Shown: positions 39,635-51,736 of the stretch, one piece after another | Layout: the number at the start of each line of letters is the position of its first letter | Numbering within the stretch: the first letter of the stretch is position 1 | Assembly: GCA_903813345.2 (NCBI GenBank) | Contig: CAIIXF020000005.1 | Coordinates: 33,419,375-33,483,374 of the forward strand | Length of the DNA stretch: 64,000 bases | Source: Owenia fusiformis | Taxonomy: Eukaryota; Annelida; Polychaeta; Sabellida; Oweniidae | Direction of reading: 5' to 3' | Notes under the pieces: model-generated | Told to the model about the DNA's origin: nothing | The model's input: the letters and a program-made list of their open reading frames with translations, nothing else | Databases searched by the model: none | Position numbers and translations under genes: made by a program

Positions 39635-40653
39635 GCCAAGGGTCGTTTTCTTACCATAGTTCTAAAAATTAGAAATGCAAAAGGCTTCTTAAAAATAAAA
39701 CTTGCAACAAAAGAGTTCTTGAAGAGTGTTCTTGTAATGCATCCTTGAACAAAATATAATCACCAATAGATTAGGCAAAATCAATAGAAAATAATTGAAA
39801 TAAGTTTTGCACGCATGGATGGAGATTATACAGATTGGCTGATTGAATCAGCCAATGCATGCTAAGTATGGCAATGTCAACTTGATTCCATGTATCATAC
39901 GAGAGGTGATCTTTATTTACTTTTATTTTTCAATGTAATTTTCAAAAAATAAGCATCACATACATTTTCAATCCAGCATATATTTAGTATTTAGTATATC
40001 AGAAATGTTTGAATAGAAATTGTAGGCGTAGTAACCAAAGCTCGATGGACCCGTGGAAAATTAAAACACTGCAAATTAACCCATTTACCATAAATAAATA
40101 AAATGATAACCTATCAAACACATTTAAATTTAGCTTTTATTTGGTTTGCTTACTGTTTCTGACGATCGTATTGTTTAATATATCATTGTATATTGTTCAT
40201 TCTGTGAAAACCTAATTTGAATATATTGAAGAATATTAGAACTTTATGATCCCCCTCGTATATGTATAGTTGAACGGAAATAGTTGAGACGAAAAAGTGA
40301 AATACATACTCACTAAACAGAGTATGTGTGTTTAAAATCAATATCAATGCAAATAATGTGTAAATATTATTATAAACATGAAAGTCATTTGTTAAATAAA
40401 TAAAATGTGTAAAATCCAAACGTTTATTTCTTGTTAAGTTATACACGTCTCATGTGCAATTAATGTGTCGCACATGTCCAATTATATCCAATTTTTCTCT
40501 CCCTTATATCAGACTTATTTTTCCGGTAATAACTGGAATTGAATACGCTTGGTCAAAGGACGATTTCAACAAAATATATAACATGAGAAAAGAGACAATC
40601 ATCAAATGTACTTTAAGGTATAACTTGCATACTGTATAGTACACCATGAATAA

Positions 40654-41026
40654 GGGTGTATTTTGATATGACCGCGGAGCAAGTGAATTTGATACTGTTG
40701 CGTAATATTTATTAATTTTACACAGCGGTATTTCGCAGTCTAACCACAATCATAGCTAATTTTTGAGGATTAAAATCTTGCTCACGGTAAAAAAATCATG
40801 TTCAAAAGTGCAAACTGATACGATTGCGCAATATTTTAATGCTGTCTTAATTGCGAGTATCATTTAATCTAAGCACAATATAGCTAATTTTTAGGATTAA
40901 AATCTTCCCCGTGGTCAAAAATGTACAAAGCAAGATTTTAATCCTAAAAATACTGCTATGTAAAACAAATAAATATTACGCAACAGATCAAAATCACTTG
41001 CACCGCGGTCATACGAAAATGCGCCC
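40654..41026. mobile_element. PIF/Harbinger-like MITE (373 bp)
   Basis: Ends GGGTGTATTTTGATATGACC and the inverted GGTCATACGAAAATGCGCCC, both flanked by TAA (40651-40653 and 41027-41029). A 3-bp TAA duplication and G-rich TIRs are typical of PIF/Harbinger elements. An inner duplicate of the arm (GCGCAATATTTTAATGC) is also seen. No coding capacity. Confidence 0.85.
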
Positions 41027-42311
41027 TAAAGGTCTTGGTAAGCTCTGGAACTGAGTAAGGAATTACGTGCTTTATTGCTCGAACATGTAAGCCAAGCGCA
41101 GACGACAGAGATTCAATTTACAAATAAAGATATTGATGTAACATGTCTCGCAGTGCAGGATGGTCTATCAATCTAAATCTATTTTACGCACTTATACATT
41201 GTTTATAATTTGCAGAATGTTCCTCCTAAGCAAGACAAATAGTGTGTGTAATAGACGTTGATGTTGTATCCTGTCTACGCTCCCCTTCTCAAGTTTGGAT
41301 ATCATAACCTATGTTGGGATTGTATATTACGGGTTTAGTAAAAGGCCAAAATGTTTGGTTTTCTTTCAAGTTCTGCCATAGGTAGTTTATCCCCTCTCCA
41401 TGGCCTGCAATAAGATACAAAATATATTTTTTCGGTCAGATAAAAAATAATGTACAACGTTTACATTACACCCCTTAGATTGTTTTCTCTTTGAACCATT
41501 ATTCTTCAATTTTAGTAAATTCGCATTTGGCATTTTTCATTTTCTCCTAGTTGTAAGAATCAATGTCTAGATCAATTCATATAAATGTAATGACGTTATG
41601 TATGTATGTATTCAACGGTATGGTATATCTGTATTGCCCTTATGAAAAGGAGATACATGTATACAGTGTACAATGAAAATGAACATTTATCATTTGCGTG
41701 CATGGACACGATGCTGACTGCATGGTTAATGTGGTTATTATTAATAAACGTGTATCTAATGACAGGTGTGACATTGTAATAAATTAATACTATACGTATT
41801 CTAATGCACTCGTATACAGTTAAACCTTTGTAAGTGGAACATCTGTGATAGCTCTAAAAAGTGTTTCATTTGGGGATTTGTTCCAATGACAGAGGTTCAT
41901 TGAATGTTATTCGGTTGGTCATATGGACCCCGAAGAGTCTTCGGAGGTGTTGCACTTACAGAGGCGTTCCCTTACATATGTTTTATGTATTTGTAATTAT
42001 TAAGAAAGGAAGCAATTATTTGAAGTAAAAATGCTAATCATCAATCAGATTGATCTTCTACTCATACATCTACTTCTGATACCGTTTCAACTTTCTAGAA
42101 GATGTGAATATTACGAGGGACACGCAAGACCTTGCGCATGACCCCAAAACTACATAAAGTCCATTTTGATCGAATAAAGGGACTGGAGAGCAATTAAATG
42201 TATAAAATGATATCTTTTAGACGACAACAACAACAACGGCTGCTCAAAAGGAGACCGAAGATGATGGAACGCTCTGATATGACCATTGATGACCATTTAC
42301 GGTATTCATGC

Positions 42312-45300
42312 TCACCTGTAGTACATTCTGGGAAAGTTCTTTGTGTTCACCTTCTGGAATACCTATAATTAAAAAATAATTATTAACATTTATGAACAAA
42401 TAAAAAGAGAAATTGGCAAAATGTTGTATTATAGGACTACGATTATTTTTCATTAACATCTAATGCATACATCATACAACACGACCATTGAAATGAACTG
42501 AGCAGAAAACTTTAACCTGCATTACTTCAAAACCCATTTCTGCGATTTCCGAACTTAATCTTAATTACTCAATATGATAAATGATTTACCAAAACCAACT
42601 AAGTTTAATGTACTAATGGTACATACCGTCCTTCACTATTTTGTATCAGATCATGCATTAATACCAATCATAGTTTCAACGCCACTTACTGGTGCAATTG
42701 ATGGCCCTCCCGTATCGACAGAATCTAGCCGAATCATAATTGGAGTTGTTGCAGGATGCACCCGTTCTCTCCAAATTGTTTCTGTCGCATTTCTCACTTT
42801 CTCTGACTCTGGAACCTTCTGTCTCCTACCTAAGTCACTCACTTCACGCGCTACTGGGCTATGTGATTTGCTTAAATATTCATGCTTTTCTAGTGACCCG
42901 GGGCATGATTTTGGTCGTCTTTGGTGAGATTCGGTGATGGTTTTATTGTCATTGTGGTTGGTTTTCATTGGACGTTCAAGTTCCCGTTCATTTTCCTCGG
43001 CCTCTCTCCTGAGTTTGTGTTGCTTGTTGTAGTGCTTGACAAGCTGGTCTAAAGGCATAGTATGCACGGCAGCGTTAGACAAGGACAGCAATGCTATTTT
43101 CGTCAGCACATTTTCAGGAAAATTTTACACAAAACGTAAATATCAAAATGTTTACTTATGCTTCATAAAAAAACATATAAAGTGTATACACAAGGAGTAG
43201 AATAAACTACTATACCTATATACTCTTTGGCTGTTCTGGGTTTTGCCATGTATTTTCTTACAGACTCTCCATATTCCTTCCGCCGTCTAGGAGCGGAATC
43301 CTTATCTCGTTGACTAGTTGGAGTACCCGCTCTAAATGGTTTAATAAGGCGAGGTTCATCGGCAGAGGATGCAGCACGGTTGGGTTTGATTGGAATATCG
43401 AATACAATCGGTTCACCTAGAGGTATTAATTAAATTGAATATAACAGGTGGTTGTCCCCCAAAGGAGAGCGGAGTCTCTCTGTTAAGGTGATGTTATTCA
43501 TTTAGAGTGCTATACTGCCAATCCCATGTGCATCTAGACTTTAATCAAGGACTTACAATTGACAATTGAAGTCCCTCATATATGTAGTTTTATTTTAGAG
43601 TTAATTTTACCCATGTATTCTCATAGTTTATAGTTAGTTTTTAGTTAGATTAGTTTCTTAGTTTGTACATAGACTAATGACACTTTTTGTCAATAAAAGA
43701 AATATATAATATTTAAGCCATTACTAACAATCTGAGATATGAAACCTCTTTACACATTGGTATATTGCAGTACATATAATGTACATAAATGTATAAAGAC
43801 GCCATCTAATTATCATTTAGAGCAATCAAATTAATAATCGTGTTCAATAACAAACCGTTGTGCAACTGCTGCGCCATCTTTATCTGATCCATAACTTTAT
43901 CCGGAATCATGTTTATCTGAGAGATCGTGTGCGGAACATTGAGCGAGTAAAGGAATCTGTCATAGAAGTCCATCATACTGGGGTGGTTGAAGTCTCTCAC
44001 GTCCATATAATACTTTGAAGTGGGGTTGATGGAATATGCCTATATAGAATTGAAAAAGAGTCCAATGGATCATTATATGAAAGTACATACATTGTAGTTC
44101 GAATTCAAATAGCTTCTGTTAAGATTGAATTTTGTTCATTCCAGAAAATGAATCAAATGAGCAGTGTTTATTAAACCACGTTAAACACGAGTACAGTGCA
44201 CTAATGTATATATTCAGATGAAATACAAAATTTATGTTCTTAATTATATTGGTGGAGTAAAAAAGATGAAAAAGTAAAAAAAAACAGGAAAATAATATTG
44301 ACGTTAAGACGGACATATTGAATGATTATAACTCGAACGGTACCTTTAGCTGGCTGTGACTCTCTACCTGAGTGTCGGAGTCGTCGTCTTCTAACTGCTG
44401 GTTCAAAACAAATGAACACACAGACATTCAAATTACAAGTTGGACAATTGTTATTCACCGGGTAACATTCAACTGTTATTAAACCTTAATCTCATTTGAT
44501 CTACGGCAACCGTACGGCGCCTGCAGCTTCTCAAAATCGAAAGAAATGTGCAGCATAAAATAAGTAGGGATAAGAAGTACGATGTCGATTTTCCTATCGA
44601 TTTTGCGGAGGTACGGTCGGCGTACAGCCGCCGTAGAGCAAATGCGACTGAGGCTTTACGTACAATCTTGTTGGTTACAACAATAAATAGACATGTTCTA
44701 ATCCAATGACAAAACGTGTGATTCATTAATCTTCAAGGCATTAAATATGTTAAAAACAAAAGTCCAAAACAACAAATTAGTGTCAGTAGCAACATTCAAT
44801 CATATTAGACAACACGCATTAGAAATAAATTGATACGACACAGTGATGTGATGGAGCAAAACTTACCGATAATGGCTTTTCAAAGTTGCCAAGAAGAAGG
44901 AGGGCACATACATGAGACGGGTTAATGCCAAGTGCTAATTTACAATCCTTTATGGCCTCTGTCTCTTCGCGTCTTGTATGCCGGGATAGGGCTCGTACAC
45001 AATACACATCCTGGAGGGAGATAACAATACACGTTGAAATTGAAACGATTGAGTATTTAGTCCTCAAATGTTTATTAATGACAGACTCTTGTTTGCAAAG
45101 ATGATAAGTGAAAAAAACGATTCCATGTCTTTTATCACCCAGTTTGACCTTGACCTCGATATACATACATGTATGCTGACCTTGAACTGACCATCTGGCC
45201 TTGTTCTTTACCAAGTCTGATGACGGTTAACATAAAACGGTAAATTATATGTACAGTTCTCATACTAAAAACAAAACAAACGAATTTAAAATCAGATTGG

Positions 45301-47005
45301 CCAAGTAGGTGACTTACAGGGTTCCTAGAGTCAAGGACGACAGCTCTCTCAGCGTCCTTCAGAGAATTCCTTAGGTCCCCTTAAATTCAAAAATAGCATA
45401 GTCTATAATGCATAGGGAACGTCGATACATTTCACATTTTTGGCAGAAAACCCCAAAAACCATTTGTATTTTTATTTGTGAATAATATTCTATCAATTAT
45501 CTTTAAACTGCAGTGAATCTACTTTATTTTAGGTATTTTATGAATTAAAGAGGTCCGGTTTGTGATTTTTATTCAGAAAAACGTCTAATTTTGTATATTA
45601 CCTGTCCTAGCATAGGCGAATGAGCGTCTGGTATGAAGAGGTGTCATCAAGCAAGAGTTGGTATGACAACCAGCCAGGCAGCCTCCCTATTAGAAACACA
45701 AGAAGAAATGTATATATTATACAAATCCATGGCTGTGGACAAACTTGGTACCGTTAGAGAGCTGACATACTCAGTTTTTTGATCCACCTGTATCAATTTA
45801 GTTTTTGCAAACATACCTTCAAACGTGTTATACTGTTGATTGCTTTGGTGTAGTGTTGTATAGCACGTCTATGGTCACCTATATGTTGTAGAGCCATGCC
45901 TAGATGATAGTGGAGCTCATACAACTGAAGTAATAGCACGATTTATCGCATTGTAATGGAATATATAATGTGTGATATAAGAAAATAAACTGATATGATA
46001 ATAATAACATTATGTTTAATTATATTAAAATATAATTCTAGTACATTTTTCAATATAAGAGGTGTTATCACAATGTTCTAATAATACCTCTCCATCATAA
46101 GATTTTTGAATAATTAAAAAATAAAAAGTTAAGATGTTATGAGAATTTTATGAGAATACCCTTGTATTCATATTTATTTATTTATTTATTCTAATTTAGA
46201 GCTTTACTCTACTTAAACATTGGTTTTATTGATTTTAATTTCTAATTGTTCATAATCATTTATATGGAAACCCCTGGAGAAATTAAATGAAGATGGATGA
46301 TTGTAGGTAGTTTGGAATAAAGTTAATTCGATACTTCAAATTCATTACCAATAATTTGTATCCGGATGGAGGTTCGTAGTCACGAGCAAGATTCCGAAGG
46401 TCAATCGTGGTTAGAAGTCTTCTATAATCGTTGACTACCTGTGTAAATAATATGTCATTAATACATGTATATGATATTAATCAACAAACATACATAGGAA
46501 TTTATTCCTAGGATCATTGTTTCTACAGTACACTCTCCTACATATGTTTGGCAACTCGATATTCTATTGGAAACCATATTAAAGCTTGTTAATGTCCGAA
46601 CCTTCATTTTGTTCCTTAATTTTTCTATAATAATTAGGTAATTTACGATAAACAGAAACAGGCTTTTGATAAGTGATTCAAATGGGAACATCCAGTTGCT
46701 TAACTAATGGAGGGGGGTGTACGTCGGACGAGTTGATGAAAATAATAAAATATCATAAAAGTTTCCAAAAAGGTAACTTATTGTTGATATTCACTCCTCA
46801 TGGTTCGAATAGCCTACAAAACATGTATAAATTATTAAAATAAAATATTCCATTAAAAATACTAGTCCAATCCAAGAGAATAACGATAAATAGGCTGTAT
46901 ACTTACCATTTTGAATCGTTTGGATCGCTCATTAAACATTGCTTCCTTTAAAATAGCAGTGGCTGTGGCATTTAACTCATCAAAGTTTTTCATTTTCCTG
47001 CTCAT
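42312..47005 (-). CDS. TPR-repeat protein gene, 12 coding exons
   Basis: Coding exons, 5' to 3' on the minus strand: 47005-46907, 46813-46781, 46438-46349, 45924-45817, 45686-45602, 45379-45318, 45010-44867, 44397-44344, 44039-43856, 43416-43216, 43093-42690, 42362-42312. Phases match throughout, giving 504 residues (493 without exon 2). About three TPR motifs occupy roughly residues 75-205: LGMALQHIGDHRRAIQHYTKAI, then the exon 5/6 stretch ending LKDAERAVVLDSRNP, then AIKDCKLALGINP. The C-terminal third is charged and probably disordered. Start is MSRKMKNFDE. TPR proteins are protein-binding scaffolds; I do not recognise the subfamily. Exon 2 lacks a normal donor (see findings). One or more upstream exons cannot be excluded. 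Confidence 0.82.
42690..43093 (-). CDS. TPR gene exon 11 (charged C-terminal region)
   Basis: 134 codons, rich in Glu, Lys, Arg and Asn, including HYNKQHKLRREAEENEREL, a likely short helix. The acceptor is AAAATAG|CA and the donor CCA|GTAAGT. The pyrimidine tract before the acceptor is weak. The last exon (42362-42312) adds 16 residues ending FPRMYYR, then TGA. Confidence 0.78.
43856..44039 (-). CDS. TPR gene exon 9
   Basis: Encodes a hydrophobic/aromatic segment (YYMDVRDFNHPSMMDFYDRF and a following LYSLNVPHTISQ) that is not TPR-like. It ends in phase 1 at CAACG|GTTTGT. Reading through that donor would stop at 43809, so an alternative short form is conceivable. The phase match with exon 10 (GTGAACC...) supports splicing. 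Confidence 0.8.
44480..44658. mobile_element. Small inverted-repeat element (MITE) in TPR intron 7
   Basis: AAACCTTAATCTCATTTGATC at the left end is inverted at the right end as GCAAATGCGACTGAGGCTTT, with CTACGGC/GCCGTAG inside both. The element is about 180 bp, with GC-rich subterminal blocks (CGTACGGCGCC and GGTCGGCGTACAG). No clean target duplication. The minus-strand frame across it is not a gene. Confidence 0.65.
44867..45010 (-). CDS. TPR gene exon 7 (TPR helices)
   Basis: A 48-codon exon, phase 0 at both ends, flanked by CCTCCAG and GTAAGT. The residues DVYCVRALSRHTRREETEAI and KDCKLALGINPSHVCALLLL follow the TPR pattern of small and large residues at positions 8, 20 and 27, with the consensus Pro after the second helix. 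Confidence 0.85.
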
Positions 47006-48026
47006 ACTTCTATTTCATACAATTAGTTATTTTTTTTACAGAATAACGATGTCCAAATGCTCCAGGTATGTTTTCAGTGTACGATGTATCTCCTCCGTTG
47101 GTTTCAAACGAATCCATGAAATACATAGTTTCCCATTATTTCCCTATTATTTACTGTATTTGATAGAACAAATAACCATCATGTTGGAAGGAAATAAGAT
47201 CTTGGGGAATGAATGCAATTGTAAATATACGATCTTGGACGTAAACCAAGCACATTGATTTGAATAAGTCTCATTCACTGTGTATTTCATATGACTACCA
47301 AATGTCTGCTTCAAGAGTGATGTTGGAATGAAGACTTGGAATTATAGACATTGAAAAACATAAGTTGAAAGATCAATATGGTTAGAAAACTGAAAGAATC
47401 TCTCCGTGTTTTGATTTTAATCCCATATAATCTTACCACGTCCACATCGTTTCATTTGTAGAAACAGTTAATTCTTCAAATAAACATCAATTCAAAGAAA
47501 TGTACTATAGCCGTGATATTTGAATCTAACAATCCTCCATAGTAATTTTGCCCGAAATTATTATGACAAATTAGGTTCTTGAAGACTTATATTACATTTG
47601 AACTAAAACTGGCCATTGTGAGACATCACGGAATTTTTTTTTCAGTTTTTGAAAACTTTTACTCAGGGAAAGATACAATGAATCAATTAAAGTATGCATT
47701 TTTGTAAGCAGTTTTGGACCCAGTATGGTGATGTGTTCACTTTGTCCGTTACCCATTTTTAGTGATAAAGGTGGTACCATGGTTCCTGGCCTCCCTATAA
47801 GCCACTGCACGAACACTTTCTATGTCTTTGTGAATAACTGTGGACTGAACTCTGCCATGATGACAACTAGCTGCTGCGCTAGAAATGTGCAATACGGAAA
47901 CTATTATTGCCCCCAAATGACCCCGTACCAACATACTTTGATTCATTAAATCGTTTTTCGGGGGCATCCCTGGATTCTGAAACTTTGCAATCGTATGTAA
48001 CTTTCTATAAGGAACAAAATGACATA

Positions 48027-48214
48027 CAGGCCCGTAGCCAGGGGGAGGGGGGAGGTTCGGGGGGGGCCCTGGCCAAAATTTCTTTCAAAATCATGCAGTT
48101 TTTCACCATTCTGACTATTTTTTGAGTGATTTTTGGCCAAATTTGCCAAAGTGAACCCCCCTAGAATTTTTTGGAAAAGTGAACCGCCCTTTGAAAATTA
48201 TGGCTACGGGCCTG
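48027..48214. mobile_element. MITE with CAGGCCCGTAGCCA ends (188 bp)
   Basis: Perfect 14-bp inverted ends CAGGCCCGTAGCCA and TGGCTACGGGCCTG, flanked by ACATA on both sides (48022-48026, 48215-48219; up to 7 bp if the terminal TG belongs to the target). The interior has G runs and a GTGAACC block repeated near the right end. Non-coding. Confidence 0.85.
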
Positions 48215-48934
48215 ACATATAACATGATAGGGTGACAATGCTACACATATGATTTTAGAGGGGGTGCATACACCCTGTACATGAATATTGTGATATGACA
48301 ATGTAGTGAATGTATAAATATGAAAGAGTCCTTGAAAATCGTGTTACAAAAGCGATGCATATATTAATAAATTCATAGTAAAGCTCAGTAAGTTCAAATT
48401 GTTATTTCAGCTTTAATTAAGTATTAATTAATTTCTAAAGCTAGACATTTTTATGAGTTTCCGGAATCCCAGGAACCTACCATAATGATAAACCGAAGCT
48501 GGGTCAACAATAACTTGTTTAACTTCGCTTGACTGTTCATACTAATTCATATCTAATGTATTGTGTATGTAGGCCCCACGATCATCTCCTGAAAAATGTG
48601 ATTTTACATATGGTACTGCAGTACTACAGGCCTTGTTTGTCACGGATACAAATATGAACAACTTTGGTATACTCATGCTTCTAACTGGATTATGTGCAAT
48701 AGAGATATCATTCGTCGCCACCATGAAAACAAAAGTGCGTCAAAGTAAGTGAAAACAAACGGAAGAAGTCATAGACATCTATCGAACATTTTTGGGCCAT
48801 CAGTTTCATTTATGGAGCATAGTCAATAATGGCTTCGAGATTAAAATGCGCTTGTATCGAATCGTATCGTATGGTAATGCGTAGGTTTAATGCGCACTTT
48901 GCCATCATCAACATATTTGGTCCACTGCTGTGAT

Positions 48935-49480
48935 TTATCCCGTTCCCGGACTATGGTCCTGTGAACATCTCAATCTTTTGCCTGTGCGATTACAACATGG
49001 GAGAATTTTTTACTGATCTTACACTTCAGATACCTACTTCAATAGATTCCTTGGTAATTTAGCATTCTTTTCGTGTAGTTGAATCCACAATTGTCTGGGT
49101 TTATCGGTAGAACGAAGACATTTTCGTTTTTGATCGCAATATTTGCGTGTAACATTTAACTTATTTCAACCGTCAAATTCCTCCATATTGGTACTTCCGG
49201 GCTACATCCGGGACAGCCAAACGGGGGATTCCCCTTTTAAATCCAACCGCCATTTTGAAAAGTGATGGAATCTCTCTCGATGAAAAAGAGAAAATGTTCC
49301 CGTTCTGCCGATATACCCAGACAATCGGCGGTTCCAATATATTAGAAGTTACATCTTGAGTTCTATAATGCATTGAGGTAGGTATCTTAAGTGTAAGGGG
49401 CGTAGATAATTCTCCCAAGTTGTAATCGTACAGGCAAATGAATGCGATCAGTGCAGGACTATAGTCCGGGAACGGGATAA
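48935..49480. mobile_element. Foldback element H
   Basis: TTATCCCGTTCCCGGACTAT at the left is exactly inverted as ATAGTCCGGGAACGGGATAA at the right. Pairing continues inward for about 180 bp (GATTACAAC, TGGGAGAATT and TACACTT blocks on the left; AAGTGTAAG and AATTCTCCCA on the right). A 123-codon minus-strand frame covers part of it but reads across the arm and is not taken as a gene. Confidence 0.75.
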
Positions 49481-49745
49481 GCTGTGATATCACGTGACAA
49501 ATCTTTGATATTTTGTCACTGAGGGACTTTGGAAATACCTCCACTTTGAAATTACTTTATGAACCGATCGATAGACTACATAAAACAAACAAGAACACAA
49601 TATTTCATTAAAAATAACAGCATTTGTATTCAATCAACATTTTTTAAGAAATGAGAAAGATAACGAACATGACGAAATCAATCAACTCCATGCAAATAAA
49701 GTAAAACGTGACAATTGTCTTTCAATACAATAAATAGGTCAAAGC

Positions 49746-50363
49746 CTATTCTATGATGTATCGCATTTCTTCTATCGTTGGAAAGTGCGATTCACCCCTC
49801 TGGTACACGGATAAGTCCAGTACTCTCGACCCAGTCTGACAAATGTTACAGTTGCAATGTCCACGCTGCTGCTTTTGATGTCGAAACCGACAACTTATAA
49901 CGCTGATGTATTTATCTAGAGCCCGCTTTTTCTTCCTACAGTCAGTTACAGTCCGTTTGAGGCTATGTAACTCGTTCATCCTCATGTCATGAAATTCTTG
50001 TAATTTTAGGAGTTCGCGGTTGCAGGAGATCAGCTCAATCTCTTCACTGATGCGCATTTCCATTTCTGTAAATAAAAGTGAACAATTTATTTAAACTATA
50101 TTAAGCAACTCATTGCACAAACCCATTAGCAATGCCTATAATTAGTGTGGAGATAAAGACACCAAACTTTATCATCTAAGGATCCTATGAAGATCTGAGA
50201 AATTGTCTCCATTTATGCAAAAAAATTTAATGCCATTACCTTTATCCTCTCTTTTTAGAGCCTCTTCTTCTGTAATCTTTCTATTTCTCTGGATAAACCA
50301 ACTTTTTGCTATCCCCTGTAACATTTTGTTGGAAAAGTTCATTACTTCGTCAAGATACGCCAT
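49746..50363 (-). CDS. Small coiled-coil/Cys-cluster protein S1, two exons
   Basis: Exon 1 is 50363-50240 and exon 2 is 50065-49746, joined in phase 1 (GATAAAG|GTAATG ... TTTACAG|AAATGG). The product has 147 residues. The start MAYLDEVMNF is shared with the paralogue S2. Residues about 31-96 are highly charged with heptad-like leucines (coiled-coil prediction). A Cys cluster follows: C100, then C112, C114 and C117 in HCNCNIC. The C-terminal tail DLSVYQRGES is nearly identical in S2. No signal peptide or membrane segment. I do not recognise the family; a small cytoskeletal or ciliary protein is only a guess. It lies 2.7 kb upstream of the TPR gene start, on the same strand, with its own start and stop codons. 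Confidence 0.8.
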
Positions 50364-50601
50364 GGTTTTTCTCTATTTTTTTGATCCACTTCAACTTATT
50401 TAGAATCTGAAGATTCTGTTTTTCTTTTGTTTATGTTACTATCGCTATGGAGTCGGGTTGCGCAGTTATAGCGGTTGTGATGTCATCGTGTTTCTCGTTG
50501 TTGTTATGACGTATAGGATATGAGTAAGAATTGACCTTTTGCGATCAGAATTCAGGAATTTTGTTTATGGATACTGTTGTCACGTATTTAGTCTTATTGG
50601 T

Positions 50602-50609
50602 GTGACGTC
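50602..50609. promoter_or_regulatory. Perfect CRE (TGACGTCA) upstream of S1
   Basis: Palindromic CREB/ATF site consensus, 239 bp above the S1 start codon on the minus strand. Two more perfect copies occur at 51008 and 51121. Function is inferred from the consensus only. Confidence 0.5.
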
Positions 50610-50803
50610 ATATAGAAATGATATTAGAAATGATGGAATCACGAAATGGCGGACACGTGGCAGTTTTGAGCTAAAACTATTGTCGTTTCTTTTATGAAAA
50701 CCATGGGTCGGATATTTATCAGGTATGCCGATTTGACTAGATCATGAGTTTATCTATATATGTGCGAAGTTTGGGTGAAATTCATATTAAACATCGATGC
50801 CTA

Positions 50804-50842
50804 TAAGCGCCCCCCGTTTTTGTCAAAATCGGGGGGCGCTTA
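50804..50842. repeat. GC-rich 39-bp hairpin
   Basis: TAAGCGCCCCCCG and CGGGGGGCGCTTA are perfect inverted arms; the inner TTTT/AAAA bases extend the pairing with one mismatch. It stands out against the AT-rich surroundings. It lies in a stretch present beside S1 but absent from the S2 copy. Confidence 0.8.
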
Positions 50843-51120
50843 ACCGCTATCTAAATCATGTCAGTAAGATCTTAGACTTGGTATATGCTTAGCATGAATG
50901 TTGATCTAGTCAAATTGAACGCTCTCGTGAAACATTAATCAATAAAGCATGAAATATAGAAGATCAATCTCTCAAAATCAAGCATCTAAAGCTTGCTGGC
51001 CTAATTGTGACGTCACTAAAAGATAGAATCCATTCGGTGATCGCAAATCGTCAATTAATGGCAAAATGTGGCACGTGACCGTTTTATTTCAAAAACGTCA
51101 TCAGAGAACTATTCATCTCG

Positions 51121-51128
51121 TGACGTCA
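51121..51128. promoter_or_regulatory. Perfect CRE conserved between S1 and S2 flanks
   Basis: TGACGTCACA in the context ATTCATCTCGTGACGTCAC matches 53654-53672 (ATTCATCTCTTGACGTCAC) in the duplicated flank of S2, so it predates the duplication. CREB/ATF binding is inferred. Confidence 0.5.
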
Positions 51129-51431
51129 CATTCACTGAAAACAAATATGACCTTGCAGAATATAACACACAAGCGAATGATAACAAATATGTACCAATAG
51201 GCCTTATTATCTCCAAAATAAGCAAAATAGGGTGGAATAAAATCTTTCAGATAAAAGCACACTTCGCAGATTTTTGCGGTAGTTTTGAATTTTTGGAAAC
51301 ACGCCGAATCTGAAAGTTGATTTCATTTTTTGTGATTTACGATAGAGATTTCATTTTATATGGACTAAAGGGCCTAGGCTTACCTACATACTTTGGATCA
51401 TGAATATCATTTAAGAAGTTACCCTACTAAC

Positions 51432-51736
51432 CAAGGAGGATTGGCTCCCAGAGTGCACCACCGATATTCTGTCCCATATATGGGTATGTCGTAATACAAA
51501 ATTCGAATTCAAACAGCCGCCATTTTGTTCACTTCAACATTTAAATCGTGAATTTTGGTCTTATTTCCAAACGAAAAATTCCAAAACTCACAAGAAACGA
51601 TCGAGATATTGGTTCGAATCTTTTGAACTGTTTATTTTGAATTTATAGTCGGTTTTAATTTCAGAAAATAACGACATTTCGACGTTTTCATTGTTGGAAA
51701 ATATCGAGTTTCGATCCTGGGAGCCAATCCTCCTTG
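51432..51736. mobile_element. hAT-like MITE (copy 2, 305 bp)
   Basis: CAAGGAGGATTGGCTCCCAG and CTGGGAGCCAATCCTCCTTG are perfect inverted ends, flanked by the 8-bp duplication CTACTAAC (51424-51431 and 51737-51744). The 8-bp duplication and CA...TG ends fit hAT transposons. Related to the copy at 5742-5970. No coding capacity. Confidence 0.9.

Larger units (their letters stand above)
38339..42311. other. Intergenic region between convergent genes
   Basis: Lies between the 3' ends of the receptor gene (+) and the TPR gene (-). It contains a minisatellite-family end fragment (38471-38501), element F1 (39241-39634) and a PIF/Harbinger-like MITE (40654-41026). No other gene is recognised. Confidence 0.7.
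47006..49745. other. Region between TPR gene start and small gene S1
   Basis: Contains a small MITE (48027-48214) and foldback element H (48935-49480). The remainder holds no recognised gene. The TPR promoter should lie just above 47005. A frame at 47725-47949 and its neighbours show no family motif. Confidence 0.6.

Noticed and set aside
42574-42927. Plus-strand 117-codon frame
   Set aside because: Antisense shadow of TPR gene exon 11.
49173-49544. 123-codon minus-strand frame
   Set aside because: Largely inside the arm and centre of foldback H; no motif.
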